Shown piece by piece: positions 42,239-53,200 of a stretch of 57,000 nt of DNA (its first letter is position 1; each line of letters opens with the position of its first letter). The notes beneath the pieces are model-generated. The model saw nothing but the letters and a program-made list of their open reading frames with translations, was not told where the DNA came from and searched no databases. Origin of the DNA: Candidatus Hydrogenedentota bacterium (GTDB taxonomy: Bacteria > Hydrogenedentota > Hydrogenedentia > Hydrogenedentales > CAITNO01); NCBI GenBank assembly GCA_022706235.1, contig JAKJCY010000006.1:1-57000 (forward strand), written 5' to 3'. Both the position numbers and the translations under genes were made by a program.

Positions 42239-43219
42239 TTATGGCAACGATGTTGTCTCTTTTTGACGGGAACCGGTAATTTCAGAAAGTAAAGGGGCTT
42301 TAAGGCGGATTTCATTGTTCGAAAAGTCAACCGTGAAAAATTTCGCCCGCTCTTTGGGCTTGCCGTTCGGCTGATGGAGCGAAAGGACCTGCGTTCCCTC
42401 AAAAGATTGGAACAGCATGGCGTGTCCGCCGTCCTTCTCAAAAATGGTAGATGAGGAGACTGCCCAGGGGCCAATGATTTTCCCGGAAGCGCTTCTCGCA
42501 ATGGCGGTCATATACTGGCGGTCCTTTCCAAAGGAGGACCATAGCATCAGCAGACTGCCATCTTGATTTCTGTGCAACCAAGGGCCGTCGGTGATAAGAC
42601 CTTTCCGGTTTCCAAACTCGGCGCCGTTTACCCAAACCGCTGCGGAGGCGTGGAACAGGGTTGCCGGCGCTCCTTCGGACCGGGCCAGGTCCTCCGACAA
42701 CCGAATGGCGCAAATCGCCCCGTCCCCGATTTGTTCCCATTCATGGCAGAATACCATCCACGGCTGCGCTTCATCATCAATAAACAGAGTGCCGTCGAGA
42801 GCCGCCCAATCCGGCGGAGTCACAGGGCCTTCCGAATGGGGTAGAAAGGGCCCTTCCGGGCTGTCGGCGACAAGAATAGCCGTACCGCGATACCCATCGC
42901 TCTTCGGCGAAAAGGTGGCAAACATGTAGTAGCGCCCCTTGTAAGGATGCACTTTCGGCGCCCAGAAGTCCTTTTGGCCCCAATAGTCCTTATCAGACCG
43001 GAACACGGAAAAGGGGCCCTCCCAGTGTTTCAGGTCCCGGCTCTTATAGGCGTCAAAACCTGGTTCACCCAGGGGCCACCCGGTTCCGTACAGATAATAA
43101 ACGCCTGTTTCTTTGACGGGAAGGACAAAGGGATCGCGGATGCGAATCTCATCCAAGGTTTCAAGCGCAGGTGCAGGGACGGGTTCCGCTGCGAAGATAA
43201 GCATAAGAAATATCCACAT
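42239..43219 (-). CDS. Exported glycoside hydrolase, GH43-like five-bladed beta-propeller
   Basis: A 326-residue protein with a short signal peptide (WIFLMLIFAAEPVPA). The GH43 pattern is visible: IRDPFVLPV (catalytic base Asp), YYLYGTGW, QKDFWAPKVHPYKGRYYMFAT, LDGTLFIDDEAQPWMVF (Asp tuning), and TDGPWLHRNQDGSLLMLWSSF, where the general acid Glu of classical members appears as Asp. That is common in one GH43-like subgroup, so activity on arabinan/xylan-like glycans is likely but not certain. ATG 43219 has AAAAGG 9 nt upstream. It is read in the same direction as the DUF4874 gene. Confidence 0.85.
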   Translation of the reverse strand: MWIFLMLIFAAEPVPAPALETLDEIRIRDPFVLPVKETGVYYLYGTGWPLGEPGFDAYKSRDLKHWEGPFSVFRSDKDYWGQKDFWAPKVHPYKGRYYMFATFSPKSDGYRGTAILVADSPEGPFLPHSEGPVTPPDWAALDGTLFIDDEAQPWMVFCHEWEQIGDGAICAIRLSEDLARSEGAPATLFHASAAVWVNGAEFGNRKGLITDGPWLHRNQDGSLLMLWSSFGKDRQYMTAIARSASGKIIGPWAVSSSTIFEKDGGHAMLFQSFEGTQVLSLHQPNGKPKERAKFFTVDFSNNEIRLKAPLLSEITGSRQKETTSLP

Positions 43220-43464
43220 GGTTATCATCCTTTTAGTTTTAAATATAGACTTGGATTTCTGTTCTCGAGTTTTCAGACGGGCATGTTCCGCTTCCGTGAG
43301 AAGTTGTAATTATAACCCGTCCGCGATAAAATGAAGTCTTCAGCATACGCAGTCGCCTGGGATATCTTGTGCGGTAAGGACATACACAGGACCTTTTTCA
43401 GCATGATATCACTTCCAGACCTGCTTTTTTAGAAATGCAACTGTTCACGTCATGGAGGCGATTA

Positions 43465-46400
43465 ATGAAACCACTGCTTTTAACGACTCTATATCTTTGC
43501 TCAACGCTGGCTTATGGAAACACCCCCGAGACCGTGTGGACCTACGCGCCGCCGTCGGGGTACGTGGATGCTTCGCCGGGGGTGGCGGACCTGAACGGTG
43601 ACGGGCACCCGGATCTGGTGATTGGTACCACGGCCGGCATGATCATCGCCCTGAGCTCGGACGCGCAGGAACTCTGGCGGCAGGAGATGCGCGGGCCAAT
43701 GAGTGTGTCGCCCAGCATTGGTGACCTTACAGGCCAGGAGGGGCTCGAAGTGCTGGTGATGAACCGGCAGGGTCAGCTGCGCTGTCTTGCCGGGAATACC
43801 GGAGACCTGGTCTGGGAGACGAGTATCCCGGGACGGTTGCAGTGGGGCGAAACCGTACTTGCACTGGGGGATATTAACGGCGACGGCGCCCTGGAAATCG
43901 TGACCGGTGACCAGGACGGCGTGGTGGTCTGCCTGAACGGCGCGGGGGAACTGGTGTGGCAGTACCAAGGGCAGCATGGCATCACGCAGGCGCCAGCCCT
44001 GGCCGATCTGACCGGTGACGGCATGATGGAGGTGCTCGTCGGCGGCAATCTGATACCGCTGGTTTGTCTGTCCCATGAGGGGAAGGAACTCTGGAAACTC
44101 GACGAAGGCATCGGCGGCAATCCATTGGTATACGACATCAACAAGGACGGAACCCCGGAAATTCTCATCGGCGCGGGGGTTAACCTCACCGTACTGGATG
44201 CGAAAGGAGCGGTGGACTGGACCTACCAGATGCAGCGCGAAATGGACGGCGCGCTGACCGTCGCGGATGCCAACGAAGACGGCGAGATGGAAATCTACGT
44301 CGTAGACCTCGCCGGTAAGATGGTGTGCCTGTCATCTGCCGGTCAGTTACGCTGGGAAGCGGACGTGGAGGAGCGGGTCCGTCGTTCCCCGTCCGTGGGC
44401 GATGTGGACGGCGACGGCCTCCAGGAAATTCTGGTGGCCGGGTACAGCAACACCGTGCACGTGTTTGAACCGGACGGCCGGCTTGAGGCGGGCATATCCG
44501 CTCCGGGCGGCATCAACAGCACGGCCACGCTCCTCCCCCTTATGGACGGTACGCCGGGCATCCTGCTGACGCCTTCCAATGATGCCATGCGCATGTTCCG
44601 TTTTCCCGGCGCAAAATCTGATGCCGTGCTGCTCTGGCCGGAATACCAATACGACTCCCGACGCAACGGGTATGTGCCTGCTGAAGCAGAGGAGTCCCAG
44701 GTGTGGTTGCTCATGGATTTCGGTAGACGTTATGTTGGAACAAACGCGGCCTTAGCGCTCGTAGAGAATCCTGAGTGCCGGGAGCTGGAAGTCAGCCTCG
44801 AAGCGGTGCGGGACGGCGGGGCGCCCTCCACGGCGACAATCACATCAAAGGAAACGAAGATAATACTCCGTTTGTCGTACACCATCCCCACCAACCAGGC
44901 TATCAATCTCATGTTGAGTTGCGTCGTAAAAGAAGGGGATCGCGTTCTTGCACGGCGTAAAGAAACCAATTATGTGATACCATTTTTAACGGAACTTAGA
45001 GATGCCGAGATGAACTTGGATGCGGCAGACCGTCGGATTGAACAATTGAAAGACCGGTCAGGTCTCGAAGAGCGGGCTTGTTTCCTAAGAGCAAAACTGG
45101 AAAAATTAAGACCGCTTATCCTGAAGGCAGGCACCATGCCCGAGGAAGCCGGTATAGCTGTTCGTAATGCACTTCAGGAATTCCTTCCGAAATTGGAAAC
45201 GCTCGCCAACACGGCCATGCATGCCGCAGAAGCTGCAGAAACCGGCAGTACGATATTTGCACGCGCCGCCAATCCCTGGGCGCCTTTCGGGGGACTTGAA
45301 GAATTGACAGAAGGGCGAGGGGATCAAGCCGCGCTCGCCGTGGAGGCCTTCAGCGGAGAAACAGAGTCGGCCGCGCTGAATCTCTTCAACCTGGGCAGTC
45401 GGGACCGCACCTTCCGGGTAACCTTGGAAGGCCTGAAACAGGGAGATACGGAGGTTCCCGCGCGGGATCTGATCACACTGCACGAAGTCGTGGCGGTACC
45501 GACGGAAATGCGGGATTTTTCAGAAGACGCCATTCCCTTGTTAAATAGTGCAAACCTTATACAGGTAAGCACCTGGGATGCACGCCAGCTGTGGCTGAAC
45601 ATTTCCACCGAAGGCCTGGCGCCGGGCGAATGGACCGGCAGCGTACAGCTGCGCAGCCTCGACATCGAACCTGTATCCATTAGCACGGATATTAAGTTGA
45701 CGGTATGGGCACCAAAGCTGCCGGAAACGCAACCCCTCTCCCTGTGCCACTGGGGCTATGTGCATTCTTCTGTGCTCAAAGACTACCCGGAAGCGGCCCT
45801 GGCGGACCAGGTGCACAACGGCACCAATGTCTTTGTAGGCCTGTTCTACCCCCGCTCCGAATACAACGAGCAGGGCGAACTGACCGGCGCTCCGGATTTC
45901 ACCGATCATGACGCCTATGTCAAGCAGCACGCGCCTCACGGCACGATCCTGTTCTGCGGCTACCAGGGCGCACTCAAAGGCCCGGGCGGCCAGGAGTCGG
46001 AAGCCTATGCCAAGGCCCATGTTGCCTGGCTGCGCGCCTGGGTGGCGCACCTCAAGGAACTTGGCGTGAGTTATGACGGGTTTGCCCTGTATCCCGTGGA
46101 CGAGCCCGGCCTGAGCGACGGGCTGGTGGAACTTTACCTGCGCATGGCGAAATTGGCGCGCGAAGCAGACCCGAATATTCAAATGTACACCGATCCCGTC
46201 GGCCGGATCACGGAAGACGAGTTAAGGGATATGTTACCGTATGTGGACATCTGGTGCCCGAACCGGAGAGGGCTGATTCTTGACAAGACCAACACCGCCA
46301 AACTGGACATTATCAAGAATTCCGGTGCCACGGTATGGACCTACGAATGCGACAGTAACGCCAAGCACCAGTCGCCGCTTGGCTACTACCGCGCCCAGGC

Positions 46401-46830
46401 ATGGCTGGCCTGGCATCACGGCATGACCGGCATCGGGTTCTGGTCCTACTGCACCTCGCAGGATGACCCCTGGTTCCTGCCCACGCTGCGACACGACTAT
46501 CTGATGGTCTATCCCGGCGACGGCGTCGTCTCCAGCAAACGCTGGGAGGCGGTGCGCGACGGCATCGAGGATTATTCCATGCTGACCGTGCTGCGGGATA
46601 TCGTAAATCAGCCGCCGGCAACGGCAACGCCCGAAGACCTCGAAGCGGCCCGGGCACTGCTCGGCGCGGAAGCCGATGCCGTGGCCCTGTTCTGCGGCCT
46701 GGACGACGATGATACGCTTCCCGGTGCCGACGGGCTGCCCGGCGTGCGCCGGATCACCGACAAGCGCTGGGAAACGATCCTGACGGTGCGCCGGGAACTC
46801 GCGGGGGTGCTGACGCGGCTGCAGGAGTGA
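43465..46830 (+). CDS. Exported protein with FG-GAP/VCBS propeller and DUF4091 glycosidase-like domain
   Basis: A 1121-residue secreted protein. A signal peptide (KPLLLTTLYLCSTLAYG) is followed by about seven propeller blades to residue ~370, each with an acidic turn such as ADLNGDGHPDLVIG, GDINGDGALEIVTG, YDINKDGTPEILIG or GDVDGDGLQEILVAG. A coiled-coil-like region (LRDAEMNLDAADRRIEQLKD) and beta-rich parts follow. The C-terminal ~350 residues are a TIM barrel with DGFALYPVDEPGLSDG and the DUF4091 ending LMVYPGDGVVSSKRWEAVRDGIEDYSML, as in GH123-like proteins. The Asp-Glu pair in VDEPG is the likely catalytic centre. GGAGG sits 6 nt before ATG 43465. Confidence 0.88.
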   Translation: MKPLLLTTLYLCSTLAYGNTPETVWTYAPPSGYVDASPGVADLNGDGHPDLVIGTTAGMIIALSSDAQELWRQEMRGPMSVSPSIGDLTGQEGLEVLVMNRQGQLRCLAGNTGDLVWETSIPGRLQWGETVLALGDINGDGALEIVTGDQDGVVVCLNGAGELVWQYQGQHGITQAPALADLTGDGMMEVLVGGNLIPLVCLSHEGKELWKLDEGIGGNPLVYDINKDGTPEILIGAGVNLTVLDAKGAVDWTYQMQREMDGALTVADANEDGEMEIYVVDLAGKMVCLSSAGQLRWEADVEERVRRSPSVGDVDGDGLQEILVAGYSNTVHVFEPDGRLEAGISAPGGINSTATLLPLMDGTPGILLTPSNDAMRMFRFPGAKSDAVLLWPEYQYDSRRNGYVPAEAEESQVWLLMDFGRRYVGTNAALALVENPECRELEVSLEAVRDGGAPSTATITSKETKIILRLSYTIPTNQAINLMLSCVVKEGDRVLARRKETNYVIPFLTELRDAEMNLDAADRRIEQLKDRSGLEERACFLRAKLEKLRPLILKAGTMPEEAGIAVRNALQEFLPKLETLANTAMHAAEAAETGSTIFARAANPWAPFGGLEELTEGRGDQAALAVEAFSGETESAALNLFNLGSRDRTFRVTLEGLKQGDTEVPARDLITLHEVVAVPTEMRDFSEDAIPLLNSANLIQVSTWDARQLWLNISTEGLAPGEWTGSVQLRSLDIEPVSISTDIKLTVWAPKLPETQPLSLCHWGYVHSSVLKDYPEAALADQVHNGTNVFVGLFYPRSEYNEQGELTGAPDFTDHDAYVKQHAPHGTILFCGYQGALKGPGGQESEAYAKAHVAWLRAWVAHLKELGVSYDGFALYPVDEPGLSDGLVELYLRMAKLAREADPNIQMYTDPVGRITEDELRDMLPYVDIWCPNRRGLILDKTNTAKLDIIKNSGATVWTYECDSNAKHQSPLGYYRAQAWLAWHHGMTGIGFWSYCTSQDDPWFLPTLRHDYLMVYPGDGVVSSKRWEAVRDGIEDYSMLTVLRDIVNQPPATATPEDLEAARALLGAEADAVALFCGLDDDDTLPGADGLPGVRRITDKRWETILTVRRELAGVLTRLQE

Positions 46831-46844
46831 TTGCGGGGTTTGTT

Positions 46845-46929
46845 AGTAGGACGTGTAGGACCGGTAGGACGTGTAGGACAGCGGGCAGAAAACTGTCCGG
46901 GAATTTCTTCCGATCCTACACGTCCTACT
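46845..46929. repeat. Inverted repeat between two convergent genes (AGTAGGACGTGTAGGA)
   Basis: AGTAGGACGTGTAGGA (46845-46860) is the perfect reverse complement of 46914-46929, and GGTAGGACGTGTAGGA near 46863-46878 is an extra direct copy of the left arm. Right beyond both stops, it could end transcription from either side, but there is no T-run. The TAGGACGT word is a common interspersed repeat in such genomes, from memory. Confidence 0.65.
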
Positions 46930-46950
46930 CCCCCCAACAAGACCTACCTC

Positions 46951-48522
46951 TCAGGGCACAATCCGCAACTCCGCCCAGACCAGCTGCTGTTCGGGAGAAT
47001 CTGGCGCGCAGGACACGGTAACGGTGTTATACCCGTCTTTCACAGCGGACAGGGGACATTCAAACACCAACGCCCGCACGGCACCCGGAAATCCGCTGAC
47101 CGCTTTCAGGTCGGGTAGTGGTATGCAAGAAACACCGTTCAAGGAAACCTGCAATACAGCTTCGGCGGCATCCGTTTTATCCGCGAGGGCAACGACAAAG
47201 GTGACGCTTCCCTCTTTCGGCGCCGGTCCGATGTGTAGTGTAAATTCAGGACTGGCGGCCGGGTTGGCGGGCAACACCGCGCCACTGGACATGCCCGGCG
47301 CCACTGTGTCCCGGTACGTGACGGGGTGGCGGCGCGGCAATCGGGTTACCGTGTCCAGATCCAGGCCTTGTTCAAGCAGGGCGCGATAGGCCGACTCCCC
47401 GCCTGCCATGGGCGCCGGGTCCATGTAGTTGAACGTGTAAATCTGGTCCGCGCCCCGGTGCAGGCACGAGGCGGCAAAACCGCGCACGGATTCCATGTCG
47501 TTGAGGGTTTGTCCGGCGGCCGGATAGGCGCGCAGCAGGATTTCAATCCCGGCCGCCAGCACGACGGAGGCATCCTTCCCGTCATCCCCCTCCTTGATTT
47601 GCTTGCGCCAGTCTTCGATAGGGATGTCAAAATCAGCCGTGGCCCAGAAGGGCGTGGGCACCAACATGTCCACCAGCCCTTCCCGCGCCCAGGTGACGCC
47701 GTCCATACCCAGGCCCCGGGCGGATTCCGGCAGGGTGGGCACGCGCGCGCCCAGATGAATGGGGTGCCCCCGTTTCTCAGACCATTCCCGGGTAAGGCCC
47801 CGGACCTCGCGCATGAACGCGTTCAAAATGTCGCGGCCTTCCGCCTCCTTGCCCGGCGCGAAATGATAGCCGAACCGCATCCAGTCCAGTTCCAGCCCGT
47901 CCGGGTCATACCGTTCCAGCAGTTCCCGGATGAATTTCAAATGGTATTCGCGCACCTCGGGAATGGCGTAGTTGAACGCGCGGTCCGTCCAGCCCGCGCC
48001 GCCGGGGATACGCCAGTACTCCGGATGTTCCATCCAGAAGCGGCTGTGGATGTAACTGTCCGGGTCGTCCACATTATGCACGTCGTTCATGCGCATGGAA
48101 AGCCAGGGCGATATACCCTTCTCGCGGCAACGGGCAATCCAGACGGCGTACGGGTCAAGCCCGCGTTCGTCCAGCAGTTTTGCGTTGCTCATCCACCGTT
48201 TCGCTATCGGCGCCGCATCGTCCTCTTTTACCCGCTGATTAGGCGCCAAATCCCAGATAGCATCCCAGACCTTCGAACGAAAACTGGCCTTCATGGCATT
48301 GGGACATAGAAAGAGATGCGAGACATTTGTGTCGACGTACTGGTCCACAAAGGCGTTAAGCCCTTCCAGGGTCATCGCCTCAGGTTCCCTGAACATAAAG
48401 AAATGGCTGTCATCTTCATTGATAACAAATCCGGGGGCAGCCGAGTAAGCGAAAGAAGCGCTGAAAAGAAACACGGCGACACACAGGCATACGCCCCAAA
48501 AAGAAAGCGATTGCTGATGCAT
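46951..48522 (-). CDS. Exported TIM-barrel glycosidase-like protein (GH10-like/GHL family)
   Basis: A 523-residue secreted protein. The signal peptide is SLSFWGVCLCVAVFLFSASFAYS. The barrel contains GISPWLSMRMNDVHN, then WRIPGGAGWTDRAFNYAIPEVREYHLKFIRELLERYDPDGLELDWMRFGYHF, typical of uncharacterised family-10-type hydrolases (GHL). The conserved ELDW/RFGY segment holds the likely acids. The last ~120 residues (SPEFTLHIGPAP, VLQVSLNGVSCIPL) are a beta-sandwich with a lectin-like look. GAAAGGG precedes the ATG. Convergent with the DUF4091 gene. Confidence 0.82.
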   Translation of the reverse strand: MHQQSLSFWGVCLCVAVFLFSASFAYSAAPGFVINEDDSHFFMFREPEAMTLEGLNAFVDQYVDTNVSHLFLCPNAMKASFRSKVWDAIWDLAPNQRVKEDDAAPIAKRWMSNAKLLDERGLDPYAVWIARCREKGISPWLSMRMNDVHNVDDPDSYIHSRFWMEHPEYWRIPGGAGWTDRAFNYAIPEVREYHLKFIRELLERYDPDGLELDWMRFGYHFAPGKEAEGRDILNAFMREVRGLTREWSEKRGHPIHLGARVPTLPESARGLGMDGVTWAREGLVDMLVPTPFWATADFDIPIEDWRKQIKEGDDGKDASVVLAAGIEILLRAYPAAGQTLNDMESVRGFAASCLHRGADQIYTFNYMDPAPMAGGESAYRALLEQGLDLDTVTRLPRRHPVTYRDTVAPGMSSGAVLPANPAASPEFTLHIGPAPKEGSVTFVVALADKTDAAEAVLQVSLNGVSCIPLPDLKAVSGFPGAVRALVFECPLSAVKDGYNTVTVSCAPDSPEQQLVWAELRIVP

Positions 48523-48614
48523 GGTTAAGCCCTTTCTTGGTTAAAGAATTGGAGAGCCTATCTTCACACTACTGCATATCAAAAAGCAAACGTGAATTTA
48601 TGTATAATAGATTT

Positions 48615-50192
48615 ATGGAAGCGACATCACAACCCATACCCTCCGAATCAGGCATTACGGGGATATCCCGAATGTTTTCCCGGGCAGCGGCACCCTATTG
48701 GATTATGTTCGCGATTGCGCTGGGAATACGCATCGTTCATCAGCTGTTGGTGAGCCGGGCGGACTCCATGTACGGGTTTCTGCTTCAGGGGGGTGACAAC
48801 TATACCTATGACCGCTGGGCGAATGAAATTGCGCAGCAGTTCTGGCTGGGTTGGGATCGCATCCCCTTCTTTCACGGGCCGTTATACCCGTATTTCCTGA
48901 GCCTGATTTACCTGCGCTTCGGGCATCACCATGATCCCGCCGCGTGGACACAACGTCTTCTGGGCGCGGTGTCGGTGGTGTTGATTTTTTATCTCGCGCG
49001 GCGCATCTTCGGCAAAAAGGCCGGCTGGCTTGCCGGGCTGGCGGCGGCATTGTGCCCGCTTTCACTTTTCTACGAGGGCGAGTTGCTGGTGGAGACGCTG
49101 CTGGTGTTTCTGCACCTTTCCACGTTGTGCCTTTTTCTTGAAGCGGCAGCCCGAAAAACGTGGCAATGGTGGGTCTGCTGCGGGTTCATGATGGGCCTCT
49201 GCTGTGTGTGCAGGCCGAACGTGATGCTTCTGGTTCCTTTCGCGGCCTGCTGGATGGGCGCGGCCGCCGGCGGGTCCTGGAAGAAACGCGTCCTGTCGGC
49301 GCTGGTGTTCGCGGTGGTGGCGATGGCGGTAATGGCGCCCGTGACCGCGCTGAATTATTCCTTTTCCGGGCGTTTCTTTCCGGTGACATACAGCGGCAGT
49401 TACAACCTTTATATTGGAAATGCACCGGACGCGATAGGCGTTTTCTTTACACCGCCGTCCATGAAGGTCATTCGGGAAGCGGAACAGAAGGAGGATGTGG
49501 ACATTCCGTGGCGCGCCTATCTGCTCAAGGAGTGGCGCAAGGATCCCACGCTGCTTCCCAGGAAACTCTGGCTGAAAACAAAATTATTTTGGCAGAGCGG
49601 GGAACTGCCCTGCGACGTAAATTTCTATGTGCGCCGTGAATTTTCACCATTATATGCATCTCCGTTCCGCTGGGCGTTTTTGGCGCCGTTGGGACTGGTC
49701 GGCCTGGCACTGGCCTTTTTCCGGAATCCGCCCCGGCAACTGACAGACGCCCGGATACTGCTCGCAGCCTATCTGCTGCTGTATGCCTTCAGTGTTATCC
49801 TCGTGTTTGTGCCCGGCCGGTTGCGCATGCCGGCGCTGGCGGTGCTAATCATCTTCGCGGGATATGCCCTGGCAACTGTTGTCGAGGGGATGCTTCAGAG
49901 CATAAAATCAAGGGGCGTAAGTCCCCTGCTTTATCCGTCCGCGATAGTGTTGGTACTATGGGGAGCGCTGGGTTTTGCGTTGCGCAGCCCCGATGACGCC
50001 ATGCTCATCCGCTGGAACGATTATTTCAACATGGGCAGCGCCTGCGAGATACAGGGAGATTTTGCGGAAGCGCTGCGGCACTATGAAAAAGCGCGCGCAC
50101 GCGCTCCTGAACTGGAATCCCTGCAGGAAGTTTGCGATAATTTACGGGAACGCATGGATAAGATGAAGGACATCGGGAAGCGGGGGACATAA
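48615..50192 (+). CDS. GT-C glycosyltransferase (PMT/GT39-like) with C-terminal TPR
   Basis: A 525-residue multi-spanning membrane protein. After a first helix (YWIMFAIALGIRIVHQLLV) comes a luminal loop with GGDNYTYDRWANEIAQQFWLGWDRIPFFHGPLYPYFLSLIYLRFG, the layout of ArnT/PMT-like enzymes, with acidic residues in the loop. Around ten more hydrophobic helices follow, and a C-terminal TPR (YFNMGSACEIQGDFAEALRHYEKARARAPE) may bind a partner. Start choice is poor: ATG 48615 is taken as directly before coding text; ATG 48600 is possible, and a TATAAT at 48603-48608 raises the question of a leaderless message. A second GT-C gene starts 26 nt downstream. Confidence 0.8.
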   Translation: MEATSQPIPSESGITGISRMFSRAAAPYWIMFAIALGIRIVHQLLVSRADSMYGFLLQGGDNYTYDRWANEIAQQFWLGWDRIPFFHGPLYPYFLSLIYLRFGHHHDPAAWTQRLLGAVSVVLIFYLARRIFGKKAGWLAGLAAALCPLSLFYEGELLVETLLVFLHLSTLCLFLEAAARKTWQWWVCCGFMMGLCCVCRPNVMLLVPFAACWMGAAAGGSWKKRVLSALVFAVVAMAVMAPVTALNYSFSGRFFPVTYSGSYNLYIGNAPDAIGVFFTPPSMKVIREAEQKEDVDIPWRAYLLKEWRKDPTLLPRKLWLKTKLFWQSGELPCDVNFYVRREFSPLYASPFRWAFLAPLGLVGLALAFFRNPPRQLTDARILLAAYLLLYAFSVILVFVPGRLRMPALAVLIIFAGYALATVVEGMLQSIKSRGVSPLLYPSAIVLVLWGALGFALRSPDDAMLIRWNDYFNMGSACEIQGDFAEALRHYEKARARAPELESLQEVCDNLRERMDKMKDIGKRGT

Positions 50193-50218
50193 GCCGGGTT
50201 ATCCAGTAGAAGTTCATT

Positions 50219-53200
50219 ATGTTGTCTAAAATCTTTCATAGGATGCAGACACGGGCCGGGGTTTGGATGCCGCGGCTGCTGTTTGTGATTACCGTCGTTT
50301 TTTCGGTGTATTACAACCGCACCGTGGTAACGGACTGGATGATGGATGATGCGTTCATCTCGTTCCGGTACGCCGACAACTGGGCGCGGGGGTTTGGGCC
50401 GGTGTACAACCCCGGCGAGGCGCCGGTGGAAGGCTATACCAATTTTTTGTGGGTAGCCCTGCTGACCCTCGGCGCGCGTTTGGGCGGCGATATTGTCGTC
50501 CTCTCCCGGGTCCTCGGCGCGGCGGCGGGCGTGCTGACCCTGTTGCTCCTGTTTCACGCGCGGCGGTTTGTGCGTGGGCTGGACGGTGATACGCCGATCA
50601 TGGCGGTGCTTTTTCTGGCGACCTTTTGCATCTTCCATCCCTGGCCGACCAGCGGCATGGAAACAACGCTTTTCGGATTGCTGCTGACCTTTTCCGTGCT
50701 GCTGCATTTTTCTACGCTGGAAGGGTCGCCGACGCCCCGCAGACTGGCGACGCTCGGAGCCGTGCTCGCCCTTACCGCCATGACGCGCCCGGAAGGGTTG
50801 CTGGCGGCCGGACTGGTGCTGGCGGACCAGGCACTGGAAAGCCTGCGCAGGCGGCGGCTCCAGGTATGTTGGGTGGGTGGGGCGTTTCTTGTAATTTTCC
50901 TGCCCTGGTTTATCTGGCGATGGCACTATTACGATTCTTTTCTGCCCAATACGTTTTACGCCAAGGTGGGCGCCACGGCTGCGCAGGTGCGCCGGGGCAA
51001 AAAGTATTTCTGGGACCTGTATGCGCCCGCGCGGCCGCTGATACTTCCCGCCGCCGTGGCCGTACTGGCCCCTTGGGTATGGCTGCGCCGGTATGGACGT
51101 TATTTTATGCTTCCGCTGTTCCTGGCCGCCTACACGGCTTATATTATCCTCGTGGGTGGCGACGGCCTGCCTGCCTTCCGCTTCTTTGCGCCCCTCGCTG
51201 CGCTGTTGTGCCTGCTGGCCGCTGTGGGCGTTCGACGTATTGTCCACTATCGAATCCTTGCCGTGTTGGTCGCGCTGGCCGTCATGGGCCTCAACGTGTA
51301 CCAGATGTACACGAACCGGGAGACGTATCAGCATGTCCGCCAGGGCGATTATGTCCAGAAGAAGGGAACGCTGGTGGGCAAGTGGTTACGGGAGCGCGCG
51401 CCGGCAGATACCATCATCGCCACCAATACGGCCGGTACCATTCCGTATTACTCCAAGTTGCACACGATTGATATGTTGGGGCTGAACGACAGGCACATCG
51501 CCCGCAAGGAAATGCCTTACATGGGGCTTGGCTACGCCGGTCATGAAAAGGGGGACGGCGCTTATGTTCTGGGCCACCGCCCGGATATCATCCAGTTTTC
51601 CTCGTCAAGCGGCAGTGAACGGCCGTCCGTAGTATTTATCGGGGATAATGAAATCTACAAGGCTTCAACGTTCAAGGAAGAGTACAAACTCGTCCAGCAT
51701 GAAATGGAGGATGGCAGCCCCTTATTTCTTTATGTGCACAGGGATTCACCTTTTGGTCGTGAGGCCGAAGACATCATGTTTGAGGATTTTGAATCCGGCA
51801 CGTACAAGGGTTGGGCCATAGAGGGTGACAGCTTCGGCAAAGCGCCTGCCCCGGGCACACTGCCGGGACAACGGATGGTGCAAGGGTATAGGGGCAACTA
51901 CCTGGCCAACAGCATGCACGGCGGCAACAAGCCGCGCGGCCGCGCCGTTTCAAAGCCCTTTACCATACGGCACAACTATATCAACTTCCTCGCCGGCGGC
52001 GGCTATCATCCCGACATAAACTGCATCAATCTGCTTGTGGACGGAATACCTGTTCTGAGCCTGACACCCCGAAGCGGATATATCCTGGTTCCGGAAACCT
52101 GGGATGTCTCGCAATGGCTGGACAAAGAAGCCGTGATCGAAATCAAGGACGACACGGACAACGTCCGCGGGTTTATCCTGGTGGATGATATCGTGTTCAC
52201 CAACAAGAACGCCTCCGTGGAAACAGTGGCACGAACGTACTCCCATCCCCGGTTCGGTATGCTGCCGGGGCTGATGCTGGGCGCCGTTGCCTGGTGCGCG
52301 GCAGTCCTCTATCGCAAACGCCCCCTGTCCCTGGCGGAAAGGTTGATTCCCCTGGCCTTGCTGCTCATGGTATTCACCCTGTATCGCACCGGGTGGGTAT
52401 GCGATGATGCTTATATCTCCATGCGTACGGTTGACAATTTTACCCACGGGTATGGGTTGACTTGGAATATCGGGGAACGGGTACAGGCCTACACGCACCC
52501 ATTGTGGATGATTTTCATATCCGCCATTTACTATTTCTCTCATGACGCCTTCCTCACTCTTATTATCGTATCCACTGTTGTGACCATGACAGCGCTTGGC
52601 ATAGCTATTTGGGGCGTCGCGCGTGCCCCCGCTGCAGCGGTAGCCGGTCTCTTCGTATTGATGTTCTCCCGCGCCTTCACGGATTTCTCTACCTCGGGAC
52701 TGGAAAACCCGATGACCCACCTGCTGCTGGCCTTGTTCATGGTGGTCTACCTGCGCCGGCAATGGACACCAGCCGTGTTAGGACTGCTTACCCTGCTAGC
52801 CGCCCTGCTGTCGCTCAACCGGATGGACCTGATACTACTGGTCGCGCCGGCCATGGCCTGGGTCTGGCTCAGCCTGCGTTCCTGGAGAGCATCATGGGCA
52901 GTCCTTCTAGGCGGGCTGCCGCTGGTGTTGTGGATGCTGTTTTCGTTGTTCTATTACGGATTTCCTTTTCCTAACACGGCCTACGCAAAACTGGGCGCGG
53001 GAGTGGACGCTCTGGCCATGATGCAGCAGTCGCTGAACTACTATTCCCATACCCTGATCAAGGACCCCATAACCTTGTTGGTGATTGTCCTGGGCGCCGG
53101 CTGGCCGCTTCTGGCGCGGAACGGTAAGTACGGCGTCCTTTCAATGGGTATCGTGTTATATCTGTTGTATGTCGTCCGCATCGGCGGTGACTTTATGGGT

